From positions 1 through 64,000 of the forward strand of contig JAEOTZ010000026.1 in assembly GCA_016839585.1 (NCBI GenBank): 64,000 nucleotides of DNA, written 5' to 3'. Positions 37,350-46,015 of the stretch are shown here, one piece after another. The number at the start of each line of letters is the position of its first letter. Position 1 is the first letter of the stretch. The stretch comes from Promethearchaeota archaeon (lineage in GTDB: Archaea; Asgardarchaeota; Lokiarchaeia; Sigyniarchaeales; SOKP01). The position numbers were made by a program, and so were the translations under genes. The notes beneath the pieces are model-generated. The model was given only the letters and a program-made list of their open reading frames with translations, did no database searches and had not been told where the DNA came from.

Positions 37350-38567
37350 TTATGGAAAATAAGTTGTAGGTTTCTTTTCTTCTGGAAACTTATTTACATA
37401 ACATCGAAGGGGAAAATTGTTTGGTATAGCAGCAAGACATCGATTACAAGAAATACATGCTACCTTATCTTGCTTCTCTTCCTTAAAATTTTTTACAAGT
37501 AAAGGTTCCCTGATAAAGGGACGTGCCATGGATATTAAATCAACATACTTTTTTTCTATTATCTCTTCCATAAAGGCTTTATGTCTTAGACCTCCCACCA
37601 GGATTAGGGGGATATTTCCGATAATAGGTTTAATCATCTTTGCTGCTTCAAGATTATATCCTTCATCAAAATTATATTTTCCGACCATATCTTGATATAT
37701 CCCCTCTACCATTGCTTTCATATAATCTGGAACAGCTTGTGCAATTTCTTGTACTGGAACGTCTCCCCTGCACATGTTAAATATAGCGTAAACTGTTGAA
37801 CCACAGCTTATTTCAATAGCATCAATTCCTAGTTTTACTAACCATTCAGAATATTTTGCTGCTAATGGTGGTGTTATACCTTCGGTTGGAGTATAATCAT
37901 TGGTATTTAATTTTATTAAAAGAGGTATATTTGCCGGTAATACTTTTTTGGTTTTAGTTATAATCTCTTTCAAGTATCGAAATTGTTTTTCATCAGAACC
38001 ACCCCAATCATCTTGCCTGCGATTATAAAAAGGAGATAGAAATTGATTGATTAAATAACCATGGGCGGCATGGATTTGGATTGCATCTGCACCAGTTTCA
38101 ACTACGCGTCTGGAAGCTTCGACAAAAGCTTCTATAGATTCTTGAATATCTTCTTCAGTCATTTCTCTTGAATAATCCATTGAAACAGGATTTATAATAT
38201 CTCCAGAGGGTCCCATAGGAGTTGCTCCTATTAATCTACTAAATGTTTGCAAACCAGCGTGTACAATCTGAAATGCAACCTTCCCTTCTTCTTTATGTAT
38301 TGCATCAACAATCTTTTTTAGGCCAGGAATCAAATCATTCTTATATATTCCTGTTTGATATTTAAATGCTTGACCTAAAGGGTGAACATACATGTATCCT
38401 GGAATGATTAATCCGATTTCTCCCTTTGCTAGTGTACTATGAAGTTTTATGAGTTTTTCAGTTACCTCGCCATCTTCTTTTGCTAGATTTTCTATTGTGG
38501 CTGACCGCACAAATCTATTATTAACTTCCATTTGTCCAATTTTCGTTGGTTTAAATAAAATAGATAT
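37350..38567 (-). CDS. Old yellow enzyme family NADH:flavin oxidoreductase
   Basis: This FMN TIM barrel has NRFVRSAT, the active-site IQIHAAHGYLINQFLSP loop with YNRR, and ARPFIREP near the end. A Cys-rich tail CISCNRC places it near the OYE/enoate reductase group that adds a cluster or metal. ATG 38531 would cut off LFKPTKIGQ, the conserved family start, which is in frame upstream. The frame has only isoleucine codons (ATA 38567, ATT 38570 on the minus strand) at SD distance from GGAG (38575-38578). I therefore extend to 38567. It probably reduces enoates or enones. Confidence 0.88.
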   Translation of the reverse strand: MSILFKPTKIGQMEVNNRFVRSATIENLAKEDGEVTEKLIKLHSTLAKGEIGLIIPGYMYVHPLGQAFKYQTGIYKNDLIPGLKKIVDAIHKEEGKVAFQIVHAGLQTFSRLIGATPMGPSGDIINPVSMDYSREMTEEDIQESIEAFVEASRRVVETGADAIQIHAAHGYLINQFLSPFYNRRQDDWGGSDEKQFRYLKEIITKTKKVLPANIPLLIKLNTNDYTPTEGITPPLAAKYSEWLVKLGIDAIEISCGSTVYAIFNMCRGDVPVQEIAQAVPDYMKAMVEGIYQDMVGKYNFDEGYNLEAAKMIKPIIGNIPLILVGGLRHKAFMEEIIEKKYVDLISMARPFIREPLLVKNFKEEKQDKVACISCNRCLAAIPNNFPLRCYVNKFPEEKKPTTYFP

Positions 38568-38644
38568 AATAAATCTCCACTTTTAGTTATTTTCTAATTA
38601 ATTTATCATAAATATTCTTAAATTTTAAATGATTTTGATTTAAC

Positions 38645-39082
38645 ATGCCAGAAAAATCTCCCTTTAATATGAAAGGATTTCATCCTTTTGGGGACCTTAT
38701 AGGATTAAAGTTCACAAAGTCCCATAAAGGTTATTCTCAATGTGTTCTTGATGTCAATGAGAAGTTATTTAACCCTCATATGGTTATACATGGCGGTTTA
38801 ATCTACTCAATGGCCGATACTGGCATGGGCGCTGCTCTTTTTTCTCATTTAGAAAAAGATGAACTATGTGCAACTGTAGAAATTAAAATTCATTACTTTA
38901 AAAGCGTTAAATCAGGCGTCCTTATTTGTAATACAAAAGTAATCAACATTGGGAAAAAGATTGCTACATTAGAATCAGAAATTTTAAATGACAATCAACT
39001 AGTCTCAAAAGCATTAGGAACTTTTTCTATATTTCAAACCAAGGATAAAAGTCTATTACTTGAAAAAATAAGGGGAAGTTAA
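38645..39082 (+). CDS. PaaI-like hotdog thioesterase
   Basis: The 145-residue protein is a single hotdog domain with the PaaI/4HBT signature HGGLIYSMADTGMG, where Asp is the likely catalytic base. The strands TVEIKIHYFKSVKSGVL and KKIATLESEIL follow. It should hydrolyse acyl-CoA thioesters, with phenylacetyl- or hydroxybenzoyl-type substrates common in the family. It lies between the OYE gene and a coiled-coil gene and fits the acyl-metabolism theme of this region. Confidence 0.88.
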   Translation: MPEKSPFNMKGFHPFGDLIGLKFTKSHKGYSQCVLDVNEKLFNPHMVIHGGLIYSMADTGMGAALFSHLEKDELCATVEIKIHYFKSVKSGVLICNTKVINIGKKIATLESEILNDNQLVSKALGTFSIFQTKDKSLLLEKIRGS

Positions 39083-39083
39083 C

Positions 39084-39629
39084 TCATTTTCGAATTAATA
39101 TTCCAATTTTTCCACCTATTTTTTGAATAGAATTACCCTCAGCACCAACTAAAGTTTCTTCTTTGATTAATTCGATGATTGCTTGAGTTATCATGCTTAA
39201 TGGATATTGTTGTATTTCTTTAATGCCAATAAGCTCATCTATAGTTAAAGTTTCTCCAGGCACTATCATTGAAATTATTGCTCTTTTTACTTCATCTAAA
39301 TTACTCACTTTTTCTATTAATTCACGTGTTTCTCTCTTGTTTCTACTTTTTTTAAGTTCACTTAATGTAGATGTTAATAATTTAACTTGTTCCTCAAGCT
39401 TATTAATTCGTGTTTCTAATTCTCTTTTGGAACTTCTATTTATTTTCTTTGATTCTTCCTTATCAGCTAAGAATTTAATTACAAGTTTTTCAAGGTGTTC
39501 TTTCGAAATATTAGCTTTTTTTATCTTTTTTATCTTTTCTATTTTAGTACTACTTTTCTTTAATGTAATATTAAATTCTTTTGCTAACTTTTCCAAGTAA
39601 AATACTGTGAGATCGTTTAAATCTGCCAT
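39084..39629 (-). CDS. Coiled-coil protein with SAP-like N-terminus and C-terminal winged-helix-like region
   Basis: The roughly 181-residue protein begins with a helical SAP-like segment (VFYLEKLAKEFNITLKKS) rich in Lys. A coiled coil follows (about 65-95: ETRINKLEEQVKLLTSTLSEL). The C-terminal 80 residues resemble a winged helix (AIISMIVPGETLTIDELIGI, then SMITQAIIELIKEETLVGAE). I do not know the family; nucleic-acid binding is a guess. A TTG at 39641 opens the frame, but ATG 39629 lies six bases after GAGG and is the better start. Confidence 0.65.
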   Translation of the reverse strand: MADLNDLTVFYLEKLAKEFNITLKKSSTKIEKIKKIKKANISKEHLEKLVIKFLADKEESKKINRSSKRELETRINKLEEQVKLLTSTLSELKKSRNKRETRELIEKVSNLDEVKRAIISMIVPGETLTIDELIGIKEIQQYPLSMITQAIIELIKEETLVGAEGNSIQKIGGKIGILIRK

Positions 39630-39771
39630 GTATAGCCTCAATTAAAGAAATTATTAAGTAGATTTAAAACCATGCAAGAGAATTGATAACTAATTTTGGG
39701 GTATGGTTTTAAGGATTATATGTATAAATTATTTCTTGAAATTAAATAAATTCTTTTCTTTCAAAAGTAAC

Positions 39772-39779
39772 TTTAAATA
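39772..39779 (+). promoter_or_regulatory. TATA box of the AOR gene
   Basis: TTTAAATA preceded by GTAAC (BRE-like, A-rich upstream) lies about 48 bp before the AOR start codon. Transcription would begin near 39804, giving a short leader with a GGGGAT SD at 39809-39814. Confidence 0.5.
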
Positions 39780-39819
39780 TTTGTTAATATTGCCATAATA
39801 AATATTAAGGGGATAGAAT

Positions 39820-41685
39820 ATGGAGTTTGGTTATACTGGGAATATCCTTAGGGTGGATTTATCTAAAGAAGATATATCTATTGAAAATCCAGATGATATA
39901 TTTTATAGAAGATATCTGGGGGGTGAAGGATTTGTGGCATATTTTCTTTTAAAAGAGCTCAAAAAAGGGATAGATCCATTTAGTCAAGAAAATAAATTAA
40001 TTTTCGCTACAGGTCCCCTAACAGGGTGTCCTATTCCTGGTAGTGGTAGAAATTGTGTGGGAGCAAAATCACCCTTAACAGCTGGATTTGGAGAAGCAGA
40101 TGTTGGCGGTTATTGGGGTGCTGAATTAAAACATGCTGGTTTTGATGCTATAATTATAGAAGGAAAAGCCAAAAATCCTGTATATTTATGGGTTCATGAT
40201 AGTGAAATTGAAATAAAAGATGCAAATCATATTTGGGGTAAAAATACAGGAGATACTCAAAATATCATAAAACAAGAGCTAAACGATGACTTTATTCGAG
40301 TGGCCAAAATTGGTCCTGGAGGTGAAAATTTGGTTAGATATGCTTGTATAATTAACGATCTTAGAAATGCTGCAGGACGAACTGGTATGGGGGCTGTTAT
40401 GGGATCAAAAAATCTTAAAGCTATCACTATTAGAGGCCATAATAAACCAAAAATTGCAGCTAAGGAAAAAATTAGAGAAATATTAAAAGCGAACGCTACT
40501 AATATGAAAAACTTAGCATCAGCTTTTACTTTTGGTACAGGAGGGGAATTAATGGAATATTTTTCTACAACAGGGAATCTCCCCACAAGAAACTTTAGGG
40601 ATGGTGAATTTTCAAAGGCTTTAGCAATTGATCCTAAAACTATTCATGATACAATAGGGCTAGGTAAAGATTCTTGTTATGCATGTTCTATCCGATGTAA
40701 AAAGGTTGTACAAATTGACAGTCCTTGGAATGTAGATCCTATATATGGTGGACCTGAGTATGAAACAATTGCAGCATTTGGATCAAACTGTGGAATAGAT
40801 GACATCAATGCCATTTGTAAGGCTGGTGAAATCTGTAATAAATACTCTTTAGATACAATCTCTACAGGTATTTCTATAGGATTTGCAATGGAATGTTATG
40901 AAAAAGGTATTTTAACCGAAAAAGAGACAAATGGTATTAGATTAAATTTTGGTAATGCTGAAGCTATGTTGCAAATGTTAGAGTTGATTGGTAAGCGAGA
41001 GGGTTTAGGAAAAGTTTTAGGGGAGGGGGTTAAGAGAGCTGCTGAAAGAATAGGTAATGGAGCTGATAAGTATGCTATTCACGTAAAAGGTCAAGAAATC
41101 CCAATGCATGAACCAAGATTAAAGCAAGGTTTAGGGCTTGGTTATGCTGTTTCACCTACAGGAGCAGAACATATGGCTAATCTCCACGATACATATATAA
41201 CTACTAAGGAAAGAGTTTTAGGTTTTGCTCCTTTAGGAATTTTAGAACCATTACCACTTGATGATTTAGGACCTAAGAAGGTTAGAGCTTTGATTTATGT
41301 TTCTAACTGGAAAGTTCTAGAAAATTCTCTTATAATGTGCTTTTTCAACGCTTTTTCACCTGAGACTGAAAAAGATTTTCTGAATATAGTTACAGGTTGG
41401 AATACAAGTACTTGGGAACTAATGAAATTAGGAGAACGCATTACTAATATGGCAAGAGTATTTAATATTAGAGAAGGTTTAACTAAAGATGATGATTGGC
41501 TTCCTGAAAGATTTTTTCAACCCACCACATCAGGTGCTTTATCTAACACCGCGATAAATCCAGATAAATTTGAGAAGGCTAGATATACTTATTACAGAAT
41601 GATGGGCTGGGATGATAATGGAATACCAACAAAAGCAAAACTAGAAGAATTAGATATTGAATGGGCATCCAAGATGCTCCCATAA
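39820..41685 (+). CDS. aor: Aldehyde:ferredoxin oxidoreductase (tungsten)
   Basis: The 621-residue protein is full length for the AOR family. It has GPLTGCPIPGSGRN, SPLTAGFGEADVGGYWG and GRTGMGAVMGSKNLKAI for the tungsto-bispyranopterin, and the [4Fe-4S] ligands C286-x2-C-x3-C (CYACSIRC) plus a distal Cys near 507 (MCFF). It oxidises aldehydes to acids with ferredoxin as acceptor. An archaeal TATA box and SD precede it. No pterin or tungstate genes are nearby. The aldehyde is not predictable, but lipid or amino-acid breakdown is plausible given the neighbours. Confidence 0.95.
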   Translation: MEFGYTGNILRVDLSKEDISIENPDDIFYRRYLGGEGFVAYFLLKELKKGIDPFSQENKLIFATGPLTGCPIPGSGRNCVGAKSPLTAGFGEADVGGYWGAELKHAGFDAIIIEGKAKNPVYLWVHDSEIEIKDANHIWGKNTGDTQNIIKQELNDDFIRVAKIGPGGENLVRYACIINDLRNAAGRTGMGAVMGSKNLKAITIRGHNKPKIAAKEKIREILKANATNMKNLASAFTFGTGGELMEYFSTTGNLPTRNFRDGEFSKALAIDPKTIHDTIGLGKDSCYACSIRCKKVVQIDSPWNVDPIYGGPEYETIAAFGSNCGIDDINAICKAGEICNKYSLDTISTGISIGFAMECYEKGILTEKETNGIRLNFGNAEAMLQMLELIGKREGLGKVLGEGVKRAAERIGNGADKYAIHVKGQEIPMHEPRLKQGLGLGYAVSPTGAEHMANLHDTYITTKERVLGFAPLGILEPLPLDDLGPKKVRALIYVSNWKVLENSLIMCFFNAFSPETEKDFLNIVTGWNTSTWELMKLGERITNMARVFNIREGLTKDDDWLPERFFQPTTSGALSNTAINPDKFEKARYTYYRMMGWDDNGIPTKAKLEELDIEWASKMLP

Positions 41686-41734
41686 TCTAATTATAAAATT
41701 TTTTTAATTTTTAGTAGTAATTTAATTAAAACTA

Positions 41735-41941
41735 CTACTCCATCTCTTTTTCTATAATGGAAATATAATTTTTTATGGGTGTTTCCCAAGAACTATTTGT
41801 TCGATTAAAAAGATCAAATAAGGATTGAGCTGAACTTCTTTTTCCTGTATATGTGAATTGGAAAAAGTAGGAATGAATATATGGTCTTAACAAATCAAAT
41901 CCTCTTAAGAATTTTTGAAAATCATTAGCACTTAATCCCAT
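41735..41941 (-). CDS. Short ORF of unknown origin, open frame extends upstream
   Basis: From ATG 41941 the frame codes 68 residues (SANDFQKFLRGFDLLRPYIH, ending ISIIEKEME). The same frame stays open upstream to 42049 (another 36 codons, including KLPYQFVINIESTNK) with no ATG, GTG or TTG, before a stop at 42050-42052. The composition is protein-like. It may be a small gene, a gene with a non-canonical start, or the 3' remnant of a lost gene. No homologue is recognised. Confidence 0.35.
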   Translation of the reverse strand: MGLSANDFQKFLRGFDLLRPYIHSYFFQFTYTGKRSSAQSLFDLFNRTNSSWETPIKNYISIIEKEME

Positions 41942-42135
41942 ACTAAGACATAATTTATTAGTAGACTCAATATTTATAACAAACTGATAAGGGAGCTTAA
42001 AAAAACAAGATAAAACGTTATTAATGCATTCCCTAATCTCAAGAAAACATTAAAAATAGATAAATTCTTCACTTTTTAATAATGAATAATCTAAAAAATA
42101 TAAATAAAAATAAATGGGAAAAAACTTAAATATTG

Positions 42136-42187
42136 GTTACCTTTACTAATATAAAAATGGCAAGTAACTTAAAAGATTTTTGCCATT
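42136..42187. promoter_or_regulatory. Inverted repeats in the MFS gene leader
   Basis: Perfect 8-bp arms AATGGCAA (42156-42163) and TTGCCATT (42180-42187) flank a 16-bp spacer, and GTTAC (42136-42140) pairs with GTAAC (42164-42168). They lie 25-60 bp after a TATA-like CTTAAATAT (42125-42133). Either an operator at the transcription start or a leader RNA fold is possible. Confidence 0.4.
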
Positions 42188-42261
42188 AACAAAAATGTGT
42201 AATTAAAATTAAAGGAGAATATAAGATTTCTTCGGCAGAATATTTAGATAATGAGGAAATT

Positions 42262-43488
42262 TTGGATAAAACTCGTGAAATAAAGATAGAGCATGAATAT
42301 CCTAGTAAGAAATATAAGTCTAATATTCCTAAATCATTTTTATTTTATTTCATTTTAGGAATCCATACTGTTCGCGGAGTTATGATTCCATATTTTACTA
42401 TATGGGGTCAACTCACGTTTTTTCAATTAATGATATTACAAAGTTATTTCATGTTGGTAATCTTTTTATTAGAAATTCCTTCGGGTGCTATAGCAGACTT
42501 TTTAGGAAGAAATAAAGCATTATCTTTATCAGCATTATCTTTAGTTTTTGCAGCATTGTTTTATAGTATTGTACCAAATTTCTTTCTATTTGCATTAGCA
42601 GAAACATTTTGGGCTTTTGGAATGGCCTTAATGTCAGGAACAGACGAAGCATTCATGTACTCTACATTGAAAACTCAAGGTAAAGAAAAAGAACTTACAA
42701 AATATATGGCAAGAAATAGAACCATGTTTTTAACTGCTGGAATAATTTCTGCTCCAATGGGTTCTGTTATTGCAGAATTTATTTCATTACAGTTTACAAT
42801 GACTTTTTTAGCAATTATGTATGCATTCGCTTTTATTGTCTCCTTATCATTTAAAGAACCTAAACTTAATAATAATAATAATAATGGATATAAGCCAGAA
42901 CGATACTGGCCATTAATAAAAGAGGGATTTAAAGAATTAAAGAAAAATAAAATTTTAAGGATTCTTTGTTTTGATAGGCTTGCTATAGGTATTTTGATTT
43001 TTCTTTTATTTTGGCTTTATCAAGTATATCTTGAGGAATTGAACGTCCCTATAATCCTCTTCGGATTCATAGCATCTGCGATAAGTATAGTTAATATTGG
43101 GTTTATGAATATTTTGCCAATGATGTTAAAGAAAGCTAAAAAGAAAGTAAATGTCTTAATCACCGTAGATATAATATGCGGAATCGCATATATATTATTA
43201 GGCTTAACTTTTAATCCGATTTTAGGTATTATATTAATTTTTACTATAGTTGCAACTGGTTATCCTAGATTTTTACTATATATGAATGGAATTAATAAAC
43301 AAGTTGAATCAGAAAATAGAGCAACAGTTCTAAGTACTGTTAATATGTTTGGAAGCCTTTTAAGAGCAATCTTATTTCCTATTATAGGGATTATTGTAAT
43401 GTGGAATATCTTTGCAGTTTTTATAATAATAGGAAGTTTAATTATACTTTTCACTCTATTTACTCGTGTGAAAAGTGATTATCTCTAA
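42262..43488 (+). CDS. Major facilitator superfamily (MFS) transporter
   Basis: The 408-residue protein has twelve predicted helices. The helix 2-3 loop reads SGAIADFLGRNKAL, a variant of the MFS GxLaDrxGRR motif. The central loop contains six consecutive Asn, encoded by a (AAT)n tract. It resembles bacterial drug or sugar efflux MFS proteins. The start is ambiguous: TTG 42262 has GAGG five bases upstream, but the frame stays open to a strong AAAGGAG (42211-42217), which faces an ATT at 42226. The substrate is unknown. Confidence 0.85.
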   Translation: MDKTREIKIEHEYPSKKYKSNIPKSFLFYFILGIHTVRGVMIPYFTIWGQLTFFQLMILQSYFMLVIFLLEIPSGAIADFLGRNKALSLSALSLVFAALFYSIVPNFFLFALAETFWAFGMALMSGTDEAFMYSTLKTQGKEKELTKYMARNRTMFLTAGIISAPMGSVIAEFISLQFTMTFLAIMYAFAFIVSLSFKEPKLNNNNNNGYKPERYWPLIKEGFKELKKNKILRILCFDRLAIGILIFLLFWLYQVYLEELNVPIILFGFIASAISIVNIGFMNILPMMLKKAKKKVNVLITVDIICGIAYILLGLTFNPILGIILIFTIVATGYPRFLLYMNGINKQVESENRATVLSTVNMFGSLLRAILFPIIGIIVMWNIFAVFIIIGSLIILFTLFTRVKSDYL

Positions 43489-43523
43489 ATTTTTATTATA
43501 TCAGAGTTATTGAAAATTTAACA

Positions 43524-44153
43524 TTATAATTCAATTTCTTCGCCAATTGCTAAGAATTTTGTGTTGAGATTATTTTCTTTTAAAAATTCCACTAACTTTT
43601 TAGCGCCTTCCTGTTTTTCTGATGTGAAATGATAGGGGATGGCGAATTTAAGGTTAAGATTCCTTAGAAATCCTAAATAATCTTGAAAATTATCTTCAAA
43701 ACATGCAATAAAACAAAGATCAACCTGATCTTTAATACCTTTTAGTTCTTTTGAATAATCTGCTGAATCTGCGGTGTGTAATATTTTTTTTCCTTCCATT
43801 TCTATTAAATAAGCTACACAATCTTCAGCTTTCCAACAGTTATTATCAAATACTTTTACATAACCAACGTTAAGATCAATTTTTGAACCAGGAAGAATAA
43901 GAGTAAAGTCAAGATCAAATTCTTCATGAATGCATTCTGGACCATATATTTCGAGATCCTTGGTTTTATTTGAAAATTGTTTCCCAATTTCCATAATTTT
44001 TTCGAGATTAGTATGATCTGGATGATGGTGCGTTAAAAAGATTGATTCAATTCCTTTTTTTGGTTCTGAAAGAAATGTAGGATCGACAATTATATGATCT
44101 TTTTCACTGATTAGTTCTAAACACGCATTCCCTAAAAAACGACACACAACCAT
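43524..44153 (-). CDS. Metallo-beta-lactamase-fold hydrolase (UlaG/YtkL-like)
   Basis: The protein of about 210 residues has LTHHHPDHTN (H-x-H-x-D-H), an ADSADYS metal-bridging Asp region and a final PYHFTSE His, and is of the short UPF0173/UlaG-like kind (NACLELISEKDHIIVDPTF at the start). It probably binds two metal ions and hydrolyses an ester, lactone or phosphodiester. I choose ATG 44153, because the longer frame to 44228 would overlap the divergent SH3 gene and adds a non-conserved leader. Confidence 0.85.
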   Translation of the reverse strand: MVVCRFLGNACLELISEKDHIIVDPTFLSEPKKGIESIFLTHHHPDHTNLEKIMEIGKQFSNKTKDLEIYGPECIHEEFDLDFTLILPGSKIDLNVGYVKVFDNNCWKAEDCVAYLIEMEGKKILHTADSADYSKELKGIKDQVDLCFIACFEDNFQDYLGFLRNLNLKFAIPYHFTSEKQEGAKKLVEFLKENNLNTKFLAIGEEIEL

Positions 44154-44213
44154 TGTCTTTATCACTTTATTTTTTTCTTTAAAATATAAATCATTTAATG
44201 ATATAAAATAATT

Positions 44214-44558
44214 ATGAAGAAACAGCATTGCCTAGTCATTAAAGAATATAAAGCAGCTTACCCGGATCCACTAATATTTACTAAAGGAGAGATTTTAAAA
44301 ATTGAAAAGAAAGAGAGTGAATGGAGTGGTTGGGTATGGTGCATAAATGAATTGGGAAAAGGCCGTTGGATACCAGAAAATTATCTCGAAATTTATAAAG
44401 ATACTTGTAAAGTTTTACAAGATTATGAAGCTACAGAACTAACGGTAAAAATAGGTGAAAAATTAGAAATTGAAAAAATAGAAAGTGATTGGATTTGGGC
44501 TACTGATAAAGAAGGGAAACATGGTTGGGTTCCTTTGAAATGTATTCAAATACTTTAG
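44214..44558 (+). CDS. Tandem SH3-domain protein
   Basis: The 114-residue protein is made of two SH3-like domains and little else. Domain 1 (6-60) has VIKEY in the ALYDY position, an acidic loop, W40/W42 and GRWIPENYL. Domain 2 (65-114) has VLQDY, W93/W95 and GWVPLKCI. Each has the Trp, Pro and Tyr positions that bind proline-rich peptides in eukaryotic SH3 domains. There is no signal peptide, so it should act in the cytoplasm, unlike bacterial SH3b wall-binding modules. The partner is unknown. Confidence 0.8.
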   Translation: MKKQHCLVIKEYKAAYPDPLIFTKGEILKIEKKESEWSGWVWCINELGKGRWIPENYLEIYKDTCKVLQDYEATELTVKIGEKLEIEKIESDWIWATDKEGKHGWVPLKCIQIL

Positions 44559-44692
44559 AAGAAAATTTAATCAACATTTTGAATTAAATATCGTATTTAG
44601 AATTAATTTGAAAAACTTTATCTGGTAACATAAGCATTAAATACTTTCATGTCAAATATATCAATAATCCAAAAAATATTTGTGAAAATAAA

Positions 44693-45997
44693 TTGAAATC
44701 TAACACAAAAAATAAATTAGTTTATGTAATACTAGGAATATTTCTAGCGACATTTATTATAAACAATTTCAATCTTTATAGGGAGCAGAATAACATTGAT
44801 GAAAAATCAGAAATTATAGATGATTTCGAATTAAAAAGTGCTTCAAATAATTGGGACCCCTATATTGAAAAACCAGTTGTAGGTCTACCTACTTGTGTTT
44901 TTATTGGAGATGCTAATAATGATGGGTATAATGATATTGTAACAGCAAATCATTATGGTGATGATATCTCAATATTACTCTGGAATGAGGATTCCAATGA
45001 TTGGGAACCTCATTTTGAATTGGATGTTGGTGTATACCCTTATGTGGTTTTTGTAGGAGACGCTAATAACGATGGATATAATGATCTTGTATCTCCGAAC
45101 TGGGGTGATGATAATGTTTCAATAATACTATGGAATCCCATTTTAAGTGATTGGGATAATCAAATTACCAAGCCAGTTGGAGAATGGCCTTATGGTGTGT
45201 CTATAGGAGATGTTAATCATGATGGATATAATGATATTGTTGTAGCAAATAAATATGATGATGATGTTTCAATACTTATTTGGAATTCAAGCTTAGATAC
45301 TTGGGATGACCAAATTACGAGAAATGTAGGAAATATTCCTTGGAACGTCGTAATATCTGATGCTAACAATGACGGTTATAATGACATTGTAACTGGTTGT
45401 GAATCTGATTCTGTTTCTATTTTAGTTTGGAATAATGTTACTGAAACTTGGAATCATCAAACAAGATCAGTTGGAGATGTACCTTTAGGGGTTTCTGTAG
45501 GAGATGCGAATAATGATGGGTATAATGATATTATTACAGCAAATTATAGGGGCGATGATCTGTCAATTCTTTTATGGAATTACACTACTAGTAACTGGGA
45601 TCCGGAATTCAAACGTATTGTTATTAGCCTCCCCAGATGTGTTTTTATAGGAGATGCGAACAACGATGGATATAACGATATTGTTGCGCCAAATTATGAT
45701 GATCGTACATTTTCCATACTATTATGGAACACCACATCCGGTGATTGGGATCCGCAAATTATAGTGGATCTTCCTGAAAGACCTGAGACAATTTTCATTG
45801 GGGATGCAAACAATGATGGGTATAATGATATTGTTACTGATAATAGTTACGGAAATAGTGTTTCAATTATCTTATGGCATGTTAAAAAGCCTTCTAAAGC
45901 AATAATTCCGGGATATGATGGTTTTTTTCTAATAATTATAATTTCTATAATCTCAGCAGTTATTTATAAAAAATGGAGAAATAAATTATTTAATTAG
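44693..45997 (+). CDS. FG-GAP/VCBS beta-propeller surface protein with IPGY tail
   Basis: The 434-residue protein starts (TTG 44693) with a basic, hydrophobic signal segment (KLVYVILGIFLATFII). Seven near-identical repeats of about 50 residues follow, each with DANNDGYNDI-type calcium loops and SILLWN, so it should form a seven-bladed FG-GAP propeller outside the cell. It ends IIPGYD (IPGYD at 45905-45919), a hydrophobic helix and KKWRNK, like two other proteins here. The next exported gene follows 19 bp later in the same operon. Integrin-like adhesion or glycan binding is possible. Confidence 0.85.
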   Translation: MKSNTKNKLVYVILGIFLATFIINNFNLYREQNNIDEKSEIIDDFELKSASNNWDPYIEKPVVGLPTCVFIGDANNDGYNDIVTANHYGDDISILLWNEDSNDWEPHFELDVGVYPYVVFVGDANNDGYNDLVSPNWGDDNVSIILWNPILSDWDNQITKPVGEWPYGVSIGDVNHDGYNDIVVANKYDDDVSILIWNSSLDTWDDQITRNVGNIPWNVVISDANNDGYNDIVTGCESDSVSILVWNNVTETWNHQTRSVGDVPLGVSVGDANNDGYNDIITANYRGDDLSILLWNYTTSNWDPEFKRIVISLPRCVFIGDANNDGYNDIVAPNYDDRTFSILLWNTTSGDWDPQIIVDLPERPETIFIGDANNDGYNDIVTDNSYGNSVSIILWHVKKPSKAIIPGYDGFFLIIIISIISAVIYKKWRNKLFN

Positions 45998-46015
45998 ATT
46001 AATAGGTGGAGTTTT

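Noticed and set aside
39193-39600. 135-codon frame antisense to the coiled-coil gene
   Set aside because: Reverse complement of Lys/Glu-rich codons gives a Phe/Leu/Ser-rich product that mimics a membrane protein; the minus-strand gene has a good SD and start.
42868-42890. (AAT)n repeat in the MFS gene as a phase-variation tract
   Set aside because: The unit is three bases long, so length changes only alter an Asn run in a loop and cannot switch the gene off.
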